Source: a bacterium
GTDB lineage: Bacteria; Planctomycetota; SZUA-567
Assembly (NCBI GenBank): GCA_003249795.1
Contig: QKHZ01000065.1
Span: forward strand, 1 to 37,357
Length of the DNA stretch: 37,357 bases
Reading direction: 5' to 3'
Shown piece by piece: positions 8,759-17,863 of this stretch. The notes under the pieces were generated by a model. That model saw only the letters and a program-made list of their open reading frames with translations, had not been told where the DNA came from and searched no databases. Positions within the stretch are counted from its first letter, which is position 1, and each line of letters starts with the position of its first letter. A program made the position numbers and the translations under genes.

Positions 8759-9871
8759 TCAAAGCCAGCGCTTGCGCCTGAAGTAGACGACCATGCCGCA
8801 TGCAATCAGAAGCATCAGGCCAAGCGCGTAGGCATACCCGTACCGCCACTTGAGCTCCGGCATGATCTCGAAGTTCATTCCGTAGATTCCGGCGACAAAC
8901 GTCAGCGGGATAAAGATCGTCGCCAGAATCGTCAGCACTTTCATGACCTCATTGGTACGGTTACTGATTGTCGTCAGGTACGTATCCCGAAGGCTTGCGA
9001 TCAACTCGCGCAGGGTCTCGGCAGAATCGGCCACATGAACTGCGTGGTCATAAAGGTCGGCAAGATAAGGCACCAGCATCTTTGTCATTAGCGGCGTCTC
9101 CATCTGACGCAACTCACCAACGCTTTCACGTAGCGGCCACACCGCTTTGCGCAAAACCATCGCCTCAGTACGCAAGTGCTGCAAGACCTGCGGCGTCTGC
9201 GGTGACGGGTCTGTCATCACTGCCGCATCGAGCGTTTCGATAATCTCACCCATCGTCTCGAGCAGAGAGAAATAGCCGTCGATAATCGCGTCGGCAAGAC
9301 CATAGGCGAGATAATCAGCGCCACACCGGCGGACACGACCGACTCCCTGCCGGATGCGGTCACGCAATGGATTAAAAACATCGCCCTGCTGCTCTTGAAA
9401 CGACAGGACAATATTTTTACCCAGAATCAGACTCACCTGCTCGGACATCACCGTCTGACGCGTCGGATCAAACCGCAGCATTTTGAAAACCAGATAAATA
9501 TAATCGCCGTAGTTTTCCGCCTTCGGACGCTGGCCGGTGTTAACGATGTCTTCCATCACCAGCGGATGCAATCCAAAATGTGTTCCCAGCTTTTCGACAA
9601 GATCCGTGTCATGCACGCCGTCGACATTGATCCATGTTACCGACTCCGTATCCCGATACGCGAAACACGCCTCCGCATCCGCAACCGTATTCTCGTCAAC
9701 CGTATCTTCCGTATAATCAAACACCGTGATCCGCGGTTGCTGTTGCAGACGTTCGCCCACATGCACAAGCGCGCCTGGAGCCTGCCCCTGCTTGAGCGAG
9801 TTTTTCCAGAACAAACGGCTAACCGCACCGATCTCTTTCATCACCGTTTTTGAGAGCGAACTGAAGTCCAT
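8759..9871 (-). CDS. corA: CorA-family magnesium/cobalt channel
   Basis: A 370-residue protein with the usual CorA layout: a long soluble N-terminal domain that forms the cytoplasmic funnel, a long stalk helix, and two transmembrane helices at the C terminus. The signature GMN motif at residues 331-333 (YGMNFE) closes the first membrane helix and forms the selectivity loop; the second helix ends in the basic tail FRRKRWL. CorA proteins are pentameric inner-membrane channels that let magnesium in down its gradient and close when internal magnesium is high. The gene is convergent with the GH42-like gene (55 bases between stops). It lies downstream of the chemotaxis genes, but a strong terminator separates them, so it is probably transcribed alone. 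A Shine-Dalgarno-like AGGA precedes the ATG. Confidence 0.93.
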   Translation of the reverse strand: MDFSSLSKTVMKEIGAVSRLFWKNSLKQGQAPGALVHVGERLQQQPRITVFDYTEDTVDENTVADAEACFAYRDTESVTWINVDGVHDTDLVEKLGTHFGLHPLVMEDIVNTGQRPKAENYGDYIYLVFKMLRFDPTRQTVMSEQVSLILGKNIVLSFQEQQGDVFNPLRDRIRQGVGRVRRCGADYLAYGLADAIIDGYFSLLETMGEIIETLDAAVMTDPSPQTPQVLQHLRTEAMVLRKAVWPLRESVGELRQMETPLMTKMLVPYLADLYDHAVHVADSAETLRELIASLRDTYLTTISNRTNEVMKVLTILATIFIPLTFVAGIYGMNFEIMPELKWRYGYAYALGLMLLIACGMVVYFRRKRWL

Positions 9872-9947
9872 AAGATTTTTCCTGCTACTTTTTTAACAAC
9901 CTGTTTACGTGACGATATTTTTCGAATCGCAAACATCTTTCACTCAT

Positions 9948-9978
9948 AAAAAAAGTACGCCCGAACAAACAGGCGTAC
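9948..9978 (-). terminator. Rho-independent terminator after the receiver-CheX gene
   Basis: On the - strand, GTACGCC and GGCGTAC form a perfect 7-bp stem (9978-9972 with 9961-9955) around a 10-base loop, directly followed by seven T residues (9954-9948). It lies 86 bases beyond the stop of the receiver-CheX gene and ends the chemotaxis run before corA. Confidence 0.85.
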
Positions 9979-10063
9979 CTTCCAATAAGTTCATTTCAGA
10001 ACGATCAGGCGCAACTGTACAGACTGAGTAACATCCGCCCCGATGACAATTCTTCCGGAACGC

Positions 10064-10921
10064 TTAGTCATTGCTTTCTGTCGGCGCAAGGCAAACCTGT
10101 AGCGCAAAATCCATTCCCTCAGTCTCGAACAGAACCACGATATTCGGCGTTCCTTTGCGATGAGTGATTTCGTGGCCGTGGCCGGAAACAACACTCGGGA
10201 TACTGATTGTAAAGTGATACTTGGTCTTCACCAGCATCGCTTTGGCCTGACCTGCGATCATATTGATCACTTCACCCACACCGTCACAGACATCGGGATT
10301 CAGTTCCGCACCCATGTCCATTCCGAGCATCTTGCCCACAACTTTGCATGCCAGCGCCTTCGGAAGGCTGACAACCACGCTGCCGGTAGCCGCACCCGTC
10401 AAGCCCATCACGCCCGACACGTCGCCCAGCATCTTGTGGTCGTCTTTGAGAAACAGTTTTTTGCGGTGTGCTTCCATTCCGCACATGGTCGAGAAAACAT
10501 TGCGCGTCGCATCGATAAACGGGTTGATGAACTCGACATTGACCGCCGGTTTTTTCTCTGTGGCGTTTTTCAACGCCTTGGCAACGGCAGTCACCAGATC
10601 TTTTGCGTCAATCGGCTTGTTGACTACGCCCGAGGCACCCGCCTTCATTCCGGCAAATGTCGTTCCGGCTTTTGCCTTGGCACTGAGGATCAATACTGGA
10701 GCCTTATCACACGATTCTTTTGCCGTCTTGACCATTCCCGCGCCGACTGCCGGGTCGTACTCCCAGTCCACCAGCACACATGTTTCAGCCGTAACCTGTC
10801 CGTTAATTTCATCATCGGCAGCGACTGCCGTGACCTCAACATTCGATACATTCAATTGCTGGAATGCCCCGCGAACCATGTTCGGCGTTGTTCCACTATT
10901 ACTGATCACAAGAATTTTCAT
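10064..10921 (-). CDS. Receiver-CheX fusion, CheY-P phosphatase-like
   Basis: A 285-residue protein. Residues 1-118 have a receiver fold: the phospho-acceptor position is D52 (VLVDWEYD), the switch serine S80 and the conserved lysine K102. The pair of acidic residues that normally binds magnesium near position 8-9 is missing (ISNSG), so this receiver is probably degenerate. Residues about 130-280 are a CheX domain, with the ExxN catalytic motif as E217-V-I-N220 in DGVGEVINMIAG. CheX proteins dimerise and remove phosphate from CheY-P, which resets the chemotaxis signal. The gene follows cheY by 102 bases, which fits that role. A receiver on the same chain could place the phosphatase or gate its activity; that is inference. 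It is the last gene before the terminator at 9948-9978. Confidence 0.85.
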   Translation of the reverse strand: MKILVISNSGTTPNMVRGAFQQLNVSNVEVTAVAADDEINGQVTAETCVLVDWEYDPAVGAGMVKTAKESCDKAPVLILSAKAKAGTTFAGMKAGASGVVNKPIDAKDLVTAVAKALKNATEKKPAVNVEFINPFIDATRNVFSTMCGMEAHRKKLFLKDDHKMLGDVSGVMGLTGAATGSVVVSLPKALACKVVGKMLGMDMGAELNPDVCDGVGEVINMIAGQAKAMLVKTKYHFTISIPSVVSGHGHEITHRKGTPNIVVLFETEGMDFALQVCLAPTESND

Positions 10922-11023
10922 GCGGCAATCCGTTTCACGTCTGACTTACTCATTTCATATGCGCAAATCCCACGCCTCCGCAATCAGAGACATCTCACAG
11001 GTCGCGCCCTCTTTCCAGACAGA

Positions 11024-11386
11024 CTAGTCCAGAAAATCCGCCAATTTTTCCTTGAGAACTTCAGGAGTAAATGGTTTGACAATATAGTTATTCGCGCCGG
11101 CTTTAATCGCCGTCACCACATTCTGCTTTTCCGCTTCTGTCGTGATCATGATTACGGGAATGGTTTTATTGCTTTCGCGCACTTTGGTCAGGAAATCCAG
11201 ACCATTCATGTTCGGCATGTTCCAGTCCGTCAACACCAGCGTCACGTCAGGATTGGCAGTCAGCGTTGCCAGTCCTTCAACCCCGTCGGCAGCTTCAACA
11301 ATATTTTCCTGCCCGATCGTCTTGAGCGTGTTGGTAATAATGCGCCGCATCGTCGAAGAATCATCCACGACCAAAATCTTTGCCAT
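11024..11386 (-). CDS. cheY: Chemotaxis response regulator CheY
   Basis: A 120-residue single receiver domain, the normal length of CheY. All key residues are present: D8 and D9 for magnesium, D54 as phospho-acceptor (LVLTDWNMP), T82 at the switch position and K104 (YIVKPF). CheY receives phosphate from CheA and carries the signal to the motor or another output. It has a very good Shine-Dalgarno site (GGAGGAGAGCA before the ATG). It lies between cheB and the receiver-CheX gene, so kinase, regulator and likely phosphatase are close together. Because only one of three lone receivers in the window can be the main motor regulator, the assignment rests on its sequence closeness to CheY and on the neighbouring CheX domain. 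Confidence 0.88.
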   Translation of the reverse strand: MAKILVVDDSSTMRRIITNTLKTIGQENIVEAADGVEGLATLTANPDVTLVLTDWNMPNMNGLDFLTKVRESNKTIPVIMITTEAEKQNVVTAIKAGANNYIVKPFTPEVLKEKLADFLD

Positions 11387-11567
11387 TGCTCTCCTCCGTT
11401 TATACTTGCTTCATCTCAATAATAAAATTGCTGTCACAACCGACACGCTCTCCATTGCATGTTTCTGTAGCAGCGTTGACTTCGTTTATCCGCAGGACGT
11501 ACGGCACAACCATGCCATACCCCGATTTTCAAAACAACTATCATACCACGTCTGTGGCATATGCAAG
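11387..11567 (-). other. Intergenic spacer with weak hairpin after cheB
   Basis: This 181-base gap separates the cheB stop from the cheY start. On the - strand a short hairpin (CATA and CCAC pairing with GTGG and TATG, two bulged bases, at 11563-11542) follows cheB, but the T-run is poor, so termination would be partial at best. No convincing promoter for cheY was found, apart from its strong ribosome binding site. Confidence 0.4.
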
Positions 11568-12656
<1,089 letters not shown>

Positions 12657-12677
12657 CTATTTCCCCTCGCAGTGAAT

Positions 12678-12706
12678 ATTGTAACAACCACACAAAAGTG
12701 CTGCAA
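12678..12706 (-). promoter_or_regulatory. Candidate promoter for cheB
   Basis: On the - strand TTGCAG (12706-12701) and TACAAT (12683-12678) are 17 bases apart, upstream of the cheB ATG at 12638. The -10 box matches five of six consensus positions; the -35 box matches only TTG. Confidence 0.4.
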
Positions 12707-12713
12707 AATAAAT

Positions 12714-13133
12714 TCAGGCCTCTTTATGCCGTTTACTGCTTCCGGCCAATACTTTACGCCAACGCTGTAACCGCTCGGTAGCAAGGTTAACCAGATGCAA
12801 AACATCGTCCAAGCTCTCAAAGGGTTTCAATACGTAATCGGCCGCACCTCTTTCTAAAGCCCGAATTGTCAGGTCGAATGTCGAAAATCCTGTCATCATA
12901 ATAACCTGAATCGAAAAATCAATCTTGCGGATCTCTTCAAGCAATTCAATGCCATCCATCTTCGGCATCTTGATATCACTCAATACGATGTGCACTTTCC
13001 CGCGACGGATCACCTCCAGCGCTTCAAACCCGCTGCCTGCCGTCTGTACGGAAAAATCGCTCAGGATGAAAAAGTTCTTCAGCGTCCGACGGATCTCCTC
13101 TTCATCGTCGACGATCAGAATCTGCCAATCCAT
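12714..13133 (-). CDS. Stand-alone response regulator receiver
   Basis: A 139-residue receiver domain without an output domain. Key residues are intact: D9 and D10 (IVDDEEE), D53 as phospho-acceptor (LSDIKMPKMDG), T81 as switch and K103 (VLKPF). The C terminus ends in a basic helix (LQRWRKVLAGSSKRHK). In sequence it is closer to NtrC-type receivers than to CheY. It lies between cheA and cheB, so it is probably phosphorylated by CheA and may be a phosphate sink or a second output. A GGGGGTGAG sequence precedes the ATG. The 197-base upstream region holds a perfect palindrome and a tandem repeat, which suggests separate regulation. Confidence 0.85.
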   Translation of the reverse strand: MDWQILIVDDEEEIRRTLKNFFILSDFSVQTAGSGFEALEVIRRGKVHIVLSDIKMPKMDGIELLEEIRKIDFSIQVIMMTGFSTFDLTIRALERGAADYVLKPFESLDDVLHLVNLATERLQRWRKVLAGSSKRHKEA

Positions 13134-13165
13134 ATACTCACCCCCAGCTACCTGAAATCATCCGC

Positions 13166-13180
13166 TGGCGATCATCGCCA
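13166..13180. repeat. Perfect palindrome upstream of the lone receiver gene
   Basis: TGGCGA (13166-13171) and TCGCCA (13175-13180) are perfect inverted repeats around three bases, 33 bases before the ATG of the receiver gene on the - strand. It could be an operator or a leader hairpin. Confidence 0.45.
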
Positions 13181-13184
13181 CCGA

Positions 13185-13209
13185 GCCTGTTTGCCAGCCT
13201 GTTTTGCCA
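13185..13209. repeat. Tandem 12/13-base direct repeat
   Basis: GCCTGTTTGCCA (13185-13196) is followed at once by GCCTGTTTTGCCA (13197-13209), identical but for one extra T. The pair adjoins the palindrome at 13166-13180 in the region between cheA and the lone receiver gene. It may be a binding site for a regulator. Confidence 0.5.
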
Positions 13210-13330
13210 GTTATTTGAATTCTGCCCGATATTCTGCCAAAACAAGTTTACACCAAAAATCTATCTAACCATGCACTGACATGACTGTTTTTTTATTTCA
13301 ACCCTATTTTCCGCTTAGAGTTGCCGTACT

Positions 13331-15532
13331 TTACTTGTGAGACTCGCGCTCCTGTGTCATTTCGATCAATCCCGGAACGTCCAGAATCAGACCAACCCGA
13401 CCGTCTCCCAGAATACACGCGCCGGAAATTCCCGCGATGCCCTGCAGCGCCGCACCCATATTTTTAATGACAACCTGCTGCTGTCCGAGCAAGTCGTCAA
13501 CGACGATCCCGCTCTTGCGGCCGTGTGCGTTCAGGATAATCACCAACCCCTCCCACGGACGGGCGGCCCGACCTTCCTGCCCAAACAGACTCGCCAGCCT
13601 CATCAATGGCACAAGCTCGCCGCGGATCAGGATCACCTCGCCTTTGCCGGCAACGGTGCTGATCTGTTCCTTCCTCGGTCGCAGCGACTCTTCGATCCCC
13701 AATGTCGGCAAAATATAGCGCTCCTGACCCACACATACCACCATTCCGTCAACAATCGCCATCGTCAGCGGCAGGCGGATCAAAAACGTCGTTCCTTTTC
13801 CCGGCTTGCTGATAACTTCGACACGCCCGCCCAGACGCTCGATATTCCGCCGCACCACATCCATCCCCACGCCGCGGCCGGAGAGATCTGTCACGGTTTT
13901 TGCAGTCGAAAATCCGGCTGCAAAAATCATCGAGGCAATCTTGTCTTCATCCGGTTCTTCGTCTGGACCGATCAGGCCTTTTTCGCGCGCCTTCTCAAGA
14001 ATGCAGTCAAAGTTCAGCCCCGCACCGTCATCCCGGATTTCAATGATCACATTCCCGCCCTGATGATACGCCGAAAGCCACACCGTCGCCTCACGGGGTT
14101 TTCCGGCAATCTCGCGCTCCTCAGGCAGTTCGCATCCGTGATCAACCGCATTGCGCAGCATATGGATCAGCGGATCGCCCAGCTCCTCGCAAACCGTTTT
14201 GTCGATCTCTGTATCTTCACCTGTAATAACGAGCTTGACTTCTTTGCTTGTTTTCCGCGACGTATCGCGTACAAGCCTGGACATCCGGTGAAACGTCTGC
14301 CGCAGCGGAACCAGCCGCAATGACATTACCAGTTCCTGCATGCGTGTGGTGATCGACGTGAGCTGAACGATGTTTTTCGCAAGAACCTGACAGTGGTCCT
14401 GAATCAGCGCCGGATCCTGCGCAACCAGCGTCTGCGCAATCACCAGTTCGCCCACCATCTCAAGCAGATTGTCAAGCCGGGCCGTATCGACCTTGATCGA
14501 ACCGCCGCCCAGTTTGCCCGATGTTTTTGAAACGGTTTCCTGCACCTTTTCAGATGTTGTCGCGCCCATGTCGACAAGGATCTGCCCGACCGGCCGCTGT
14601 TGTTGCGCCAGCGCCTGCAGCAGTTGCTGCTCGGTAACCGCGCCTTCTGCGACCAGCATCCCGCCAAGCCGGTGTTTGTCGATTTTCTCTGCTGATCCCG
14701 GAGCCGCATTCAGAATCTCGCGGATACGCGCACGGACCTGGCTGGTCGAAACCTTTTGCACCACAATCGCAACGCCATCTTTGCGCGTTTCAACTGCGGC
14801 GTTGAGTGCTGTCAGTAACCGCTTTGCCGTATCGATTGCTTCCAGCAACACCTCAATCACATCGGAGGTTACCGGCAGCGTCATTTTCCGCAAACGGTCG
14901 AGAAGCGTTTCGGCTTCGTGGCAAAGGCCGTTACTGGCCATGAGTCCCAGGAAACCGGCCGCTCCCTTCATGCTGTGAAAACAGCGGAACATGTCACCGA
15001 CCAGCTCCGGATTCAGCCCCGAGCTTTCGATCTCCAGTGCCGTCTCTTCAATCCGCTCCAGATGTTCGCTGCTCTCAAGGATAAACTCCCTGTAAATCGC
15101 CACATCTTCATCGGTTGTAATATTGGGGATATCATCCGGGTCAGAAAGCTCTTCCGGTTTTTTTTGTGCTGCTGCATTTGCAGAGCCTGTATCGCCTTGT
15201 TTTGCTATTTCCGGATCAACTCCCAGCGTCTTGAGCACAGCCGCCGCATCATGTGCAGCCATACCGACAGCAAGCGCCGGCAAAGCCTGCGTTACCGCCT
15301 TCAGATACTCGGTTTCATCCAGTAGAATTTCATCAAGCCGTGTCTGCAGTGTCTCAACCAACAACACCAGAAGGGGCTCGATCTTCTGCCCGGTTTGGGT
15401 TCCCTGTTTCAAAAACTGTTCAAGACTTGCAGAAAACTTCCCCAGTGCGGTTTTATCCTTCCCGAATAAAACTCCAGCTGACGGAAGCCCTTGTATCAGT
15501 TTCGAAAGCCCTTCCCAACTGATCTCATGCAT
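13331..15532 (-). CDS. cheA: Chemotaxis histidine kinase CheA with extra GspE-N-like module
   Basis: A 733-residue kinase that phosphorylates CheY and CheB in response to chemoreceptors. An N-terminal region of about 140 residues matches nothing I recognise. The HPt domain follows with phospho-accepting H186 (CFHSMKGAAGF). Residues about 286-335 (LGGMLVAEGAVTEQQLLQAL and VGQILVDMGATTSEKV) look like the two-part repeat of GspE-N/MshEN domains, where a P2 domain might be expected. Then come the dimerisation helices (about 345-420), the ATPase domain with N461 (MLRNAVDHG), DDGAG at 501-505 and GRGVG at 552-556, and a CheW-like domain at about 595-730. All kinase motifs are intact. The ATG follows AAGGG by 6 bases, and a promoter-like pair lies just upstream. 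No cheW gene is seen nearby. Confidence 0.93.
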   Translation of the reverse strand: MHEISWEGLSKLIQGLPSAGVLFGKDKTALGKFSASLEQFLKQGTQTGQKIEPLLVLLVETLQTRLDEILLDETEYLKAVTQALPALAVGMAAHDAAAVLKTLGVDPEIAKQGDTGSANAAAQKKPEELSDPDDIPNITTDEDVAIYREFILESSEHLERIEETALEIESSGLNPELVGDMFRCFHSMKGAAGFLGLMASNGLCHEAETLLDRLRKMTLPVTSDVIEVLLEAIDTAKRLLTALNAAVETRKDGVAIVVQKVSTSQVRARIREILNAAPGSAEKIDKHRLGGMLVAEGAVTEQQLLQALAQQQRPVGQILVDMGATTSEKVQETVSKTSGKLGGGSIKVDTARLDNLLEMVGELVIAQTLVAQDPALIQDHCQVLAKNIVQLTSITTRMQELVMSLRLVPLRQTFHRMSRLVRDTSRKTSKEVKLVITGEDTEIDKTVCEELGDPLIHMLRNAVDHGCELPEEREIAGKPREATVWLSAYHQGGNVIIEIRDDGAGLNFDCILEKAREKGLIGPDEEPDEDKIASMIFAAGFSTAKTVTDLSGRGVGMDVVRRNIERLGGRVEVISKPGKGTTFLIRLPLTMAIVDGMVVCVGQERYILPTLGIEESLRPRKEQISTVAGKGEVILIRGELVPLMRLASLFGQEGRAARPWEGLVIILNAHGRKSGIVVDDLLGQQQVVIKNMGAALQGIAGISGACILGDGRVGLILDVPGLIEMTQERESHK

Positions 15533-15558
15533 AACGTCCCTTCGCCCATTACCTCATC

Positions 15559-15586
15559 ATTATAATCCGGGAAGAATTATGGGCAA
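15559..15586 (-). promoter_or_regulatory. Candidate promoter for cheA
   Basis: On the - strand TTGCCC (15586-15581) and a perfect TATAAT (15564-15559) are 16 bases apart, with the -10 box 26 bases before the cheA ATG. The predicted leader is short, about 20 bases, and includes the AAGGG ribosome binding site. Confidence 0.55.
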
Positions 15587-15692
15587 CGCCCTTTCAAGAA
15601 TATGATGTACGATTCGTAAACATATATTTTTTCATAATCTGCATCAGAAACCGTCCATTGTGAAACAAATAACAATGATGCAAAATCCGAAA

Positions 15693-15733
15693 CAGAGAAC
15701 ACGGCAAATTTAGATTTTATGCCGTATTCTCTG
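15693..15733 (-). terminator. Long hairpin between the NtrC-type gene and cheA
   Basis: Fourteen-base arms CAGAGAATACGGCA (- strand, 15733-15720) and TGCCGTGTTCTCTG (15706-15693) pair fully on the - strand if one G-U wobble is allowed; on the + strand the same position is an A-C mismatch. The 13-base loop is AT-rich, and TTTCGGATTTT follows. It lies 140 bases after the stop of the NtrC-type gene, so a terminator for that gene is likely, though the T-run is interrupted. The remaining parts of the 340-base gap hold the cheA promoter and nothing else I can name. Confidence 0.55.
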
Positions 15734-15872
15734 GTACTACAGTGATTTTCAGGTTATTTTTTCACACATTTTTTTGATAGATGAGTGGTCAGACCTTCAT
15801 CTGTGTGCGCGCATAGGTTTCATTGTCATATCCAAAGTTTCCGAATATGATTGATTAACAGACTGTTGTCAT

Positions 15873-17342
15873 TCAATGGTCATTGGCAGTCGTCTGGTTT
15901 TGGGCTTCATCCGCTTTCTTGACCTTGCTGTACAGTGTAGAGCGACTGATCCCAAGAACCTTTGCCGCGCGGAACATATTGCCTTCCATCGCTTCGAGCG
16001 TCAGGCGGATCGCTTCGTGCTCCACCTCCTCAAGGGTTGACTGCCCCGGAACCATCCGCAGCGTCCGTGTCGAATCTGTGGTAACGCCTGTCACTTCGGT
16101 GCTGCCCGGGCGATGGTCGTCTGAGCCGATCCCGACCAAATCCGCGGCCGGACGGATATCTTCCGGCATGATTTCAAGACCCCGACAGAATATCAAAACC
16201 CGCTCAACCAGATTCTGCAATTCGCGAACGTTGCCCGGAAATTCCATCATCTGCAGCCGCTGGATTGCCGCAGCCGTAAACCTGCGATTGGTGATCCCGA
16301 GTTTACGTGCAATCCGCCCAGCCAACGCCTGTGCCAGAAACGGAATGTCCTCGCGTCGCTCTCTCAGCGGAGGCAATACTACCTGCACCACATTAATCCG
16401 GTAATACAAATCTTCGCGGAACTTGCCCTCAGCGACCGCATGTTCCAAATCTTTGTTCGTTGCGCAGATGACGCGTACATCCACGTGGATATCCGTGTTC
16501 GATCCTACACGCTGGAAGCAACGTTGCTGCAACACCCGCAATAATTTTGCCTGCAGAAGCGGACTCATCTCAGCGATCTCGTCAAGAAAAACCGTCCCGC
16601 CATCGGCTTCTTCAAACCGTCCGATCCGGCGGTTGACCGCTCCTGTAAATGCGCCTTTTTCATGACCGAACAGTTCGTCTTCGAGCAGGTTATCAGGAAG
16701 CGCCGCGCAATTCACCTTGATAAACGGTCCTGAGGCACGGGTACTGAGCTTGTGCAGCTCGTCAGCAACCAGCTCTTTTCCCGTCCCGCTTTCGCCCCGA
16801 ATCAGAATACTTGTCGGCATCGGCGCAACCGCGCGGATAATTTCCATTGTCCGGCGCATGGCATCAGAGCTACCAACAATAAACTCCGTATCCTGACGCG
16901 AACGGCCCAGATCTGTCCGCAAGCGTTCATTTTCGCGCTGCAACTCACGGAAGGCAAAGACACGCGCAACAGTCGCCAAAAGACGGTCCGGATCGACAGG
17001 CTTTGTCAAATAATCATAAGCCCCCATTTTCAAAGCCTTTACAGCGCTTTCGACTGAGCTGTGGCCTGTAATGAGAATCGTATCGACCGGATATTTGTGT
17101 GTTTCGATTCTGGACAGCAGATCAAGGCCTGTTTCGGACTGTTTTTCAAAGCAGAGGTCGCTGATCACCAATGAATATGATCCGGTTTCGAGTGCCTGAT
17201 ACGTTTGCTCAAGCGAAGTCACCGGATCTACATCATAACCGGCATTTTGCAGGATATCATTAAATACAGCAAGCACATCCGGATCATCATCAACAAGCAG
17301 AATTTTACGCTGATCCCGGGGCATTTCTTCTGGACGATTCAT
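15873..17342 (-). CDS. NtrC-family sigma-54-dependent response regulator
   Basis: A 489-residue protein with three domains. The receiver has D18/D19, phospho-acceptor D62 (LVISDLCF), T92 and K114. The AAA+ domain has Walker A GESGTGKE at 183-190, the sigma-54 contact loop GAFTGA at 230-235 and Walker B with D254 (GGTVFLDEI). A Fis-type helix-turn-helix lies at about 457-475 ([19 protein letters not shown]). Such proteins use ATP to open promoters held by sigma-54 RNA polymerase. I chose the ATG at 17342 because GAGAGG lies 7 bases before it; a TTG six codons upstream is weaker. No partner histidine kinase gene is adjacent, but CheA is the next gene and a possible phosphate donor. The targets are unknown. 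Confidence 0.92.
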   Translation of the reverse strand: MNRPEEMPRDQRKILLVDDDPDVLAVFNDILQNAGYDVDPVTSLEQTYQALETGSYSLVISDLCFEKQSETGLDLLSRIETHKYPVDTILITGHSSVESAVKALKMGAYDYLTKPVDPDRLLATVARVFAFRELQRENERLRTDLGRSRQDTEFIVGSSDAMRRTMEIIRAVAPMPTSILIRGESGTGKELVADELHKLSTRASGPFIKVNCAALPDNLLEDELFGHEKGAFTGAVNRRIGRFEEADGGTVFLDEIAEMSPLLQAKLLRVLQQRCFQRVGSNTDIHVDVRVICATNKDLEHAVAEGKFREDLYYRINVVQVVLPPLRERREDIPFLAQALAGRIARKLGITNRRFTAAAIQRLQMMEFPGNVRELQNLVERVLIFCRGLEIMPEDIRPAADLVGIGSDDHRPGSTEVTGVTTDSTRTLRMVPGQSTLEEVEHEAIRLTLEAMEGNMFRAAKVLGISRSTLYSKVKKADEAQNQTTANDH

Positions 17343-17863
17343 ACGATAACCTCTCTGCAATCCGAAAATTATAATCCAAATTTTTCAATAAACAGAGTGG
17401 TAACAAGCATCTATCGTGCCGAAATATAAAAACCGCAAATATATCGGTAAAAAATTTATTAATGATGTATTTATCTTGCACATGGATATTAAAAATTTAC
17501 ACTAATTTTGTCTTCAATTTAAATTTCCGTAAATTAAGTATACCACGCCGGCAATTCAATGCGGCTAAAATCTGCACACTGTTTTTTTATAATACAGCCA
17601 AGGTTTCCAGCTATCAAAAAGAGACATCCAGACACCCACAAATCATCCTTGTCGCCAGCTTTTGCATAACCCTTTTTAATATCGTAAATTACATATTTAC
17701 AATGCGAAATATCCTTGATCCATTTTTTGATAGCCGAAGAGGAAAGTAGGCGGTTAAATCACTTATTTACCAATAAATCCGGTGAATTGATCGATACGAT
17801 TTTCCTGCGAGAAAATGTCTCAATTGGATTCAAGATGTGCTTGAGGTTATCAGATGATACAGG
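17343..17863. other. AT-rich gene-poor region
   Basis: A 521-base stretch with no credible gene on either strand; short open frames here have codon use and composition typical of random AT-rich sequence. The right end of the stretch contains the leader of the NtrC-type gene on the - strand, with a TATAAT at 17373-17368 but no good -35 box. A small palindrome, TATCA-ga-TGATA, lies near 17848-17859. No terminator with a T-run is visible for the membrane-protein gene that ends at 17864. Confidence 0.5.

Noticed and set aside
10160-11422. A 420-codon open frame on the + strand opposite the receiver-CheX and cheY genes
   Set aside because: It lies wholly antisense to two well-supported genes, crosses their boundary, and its protein is rich in His, Arg and Cys with no known domain, as expected from the third-position pattern of the real genes.
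11503-11517. A sigma-54-like -24/-12 element (TGGCATGGTTGTGCC on the - strand) upstream of cheY
   Set aside because: GG and GC have the right spacing, but four of the other positions deviate and the site is itself a GGCA/TGCC palindrome, so the match may be chance despite the NtrC-type gene nearby.
13337-14323. A 328-codon + strand frame opposite the 3' part of cheA
   Set aside because: Antisense to intact CheA kinase and CheW-like domains, with a composition rich in His, Gln and Arg and no motif.
17462-17749. A 95-codon + strand frame in the AT-rich gap
   Set aside because: No ribosome binding site, no domain, and a composition like random AT-rich DNA.
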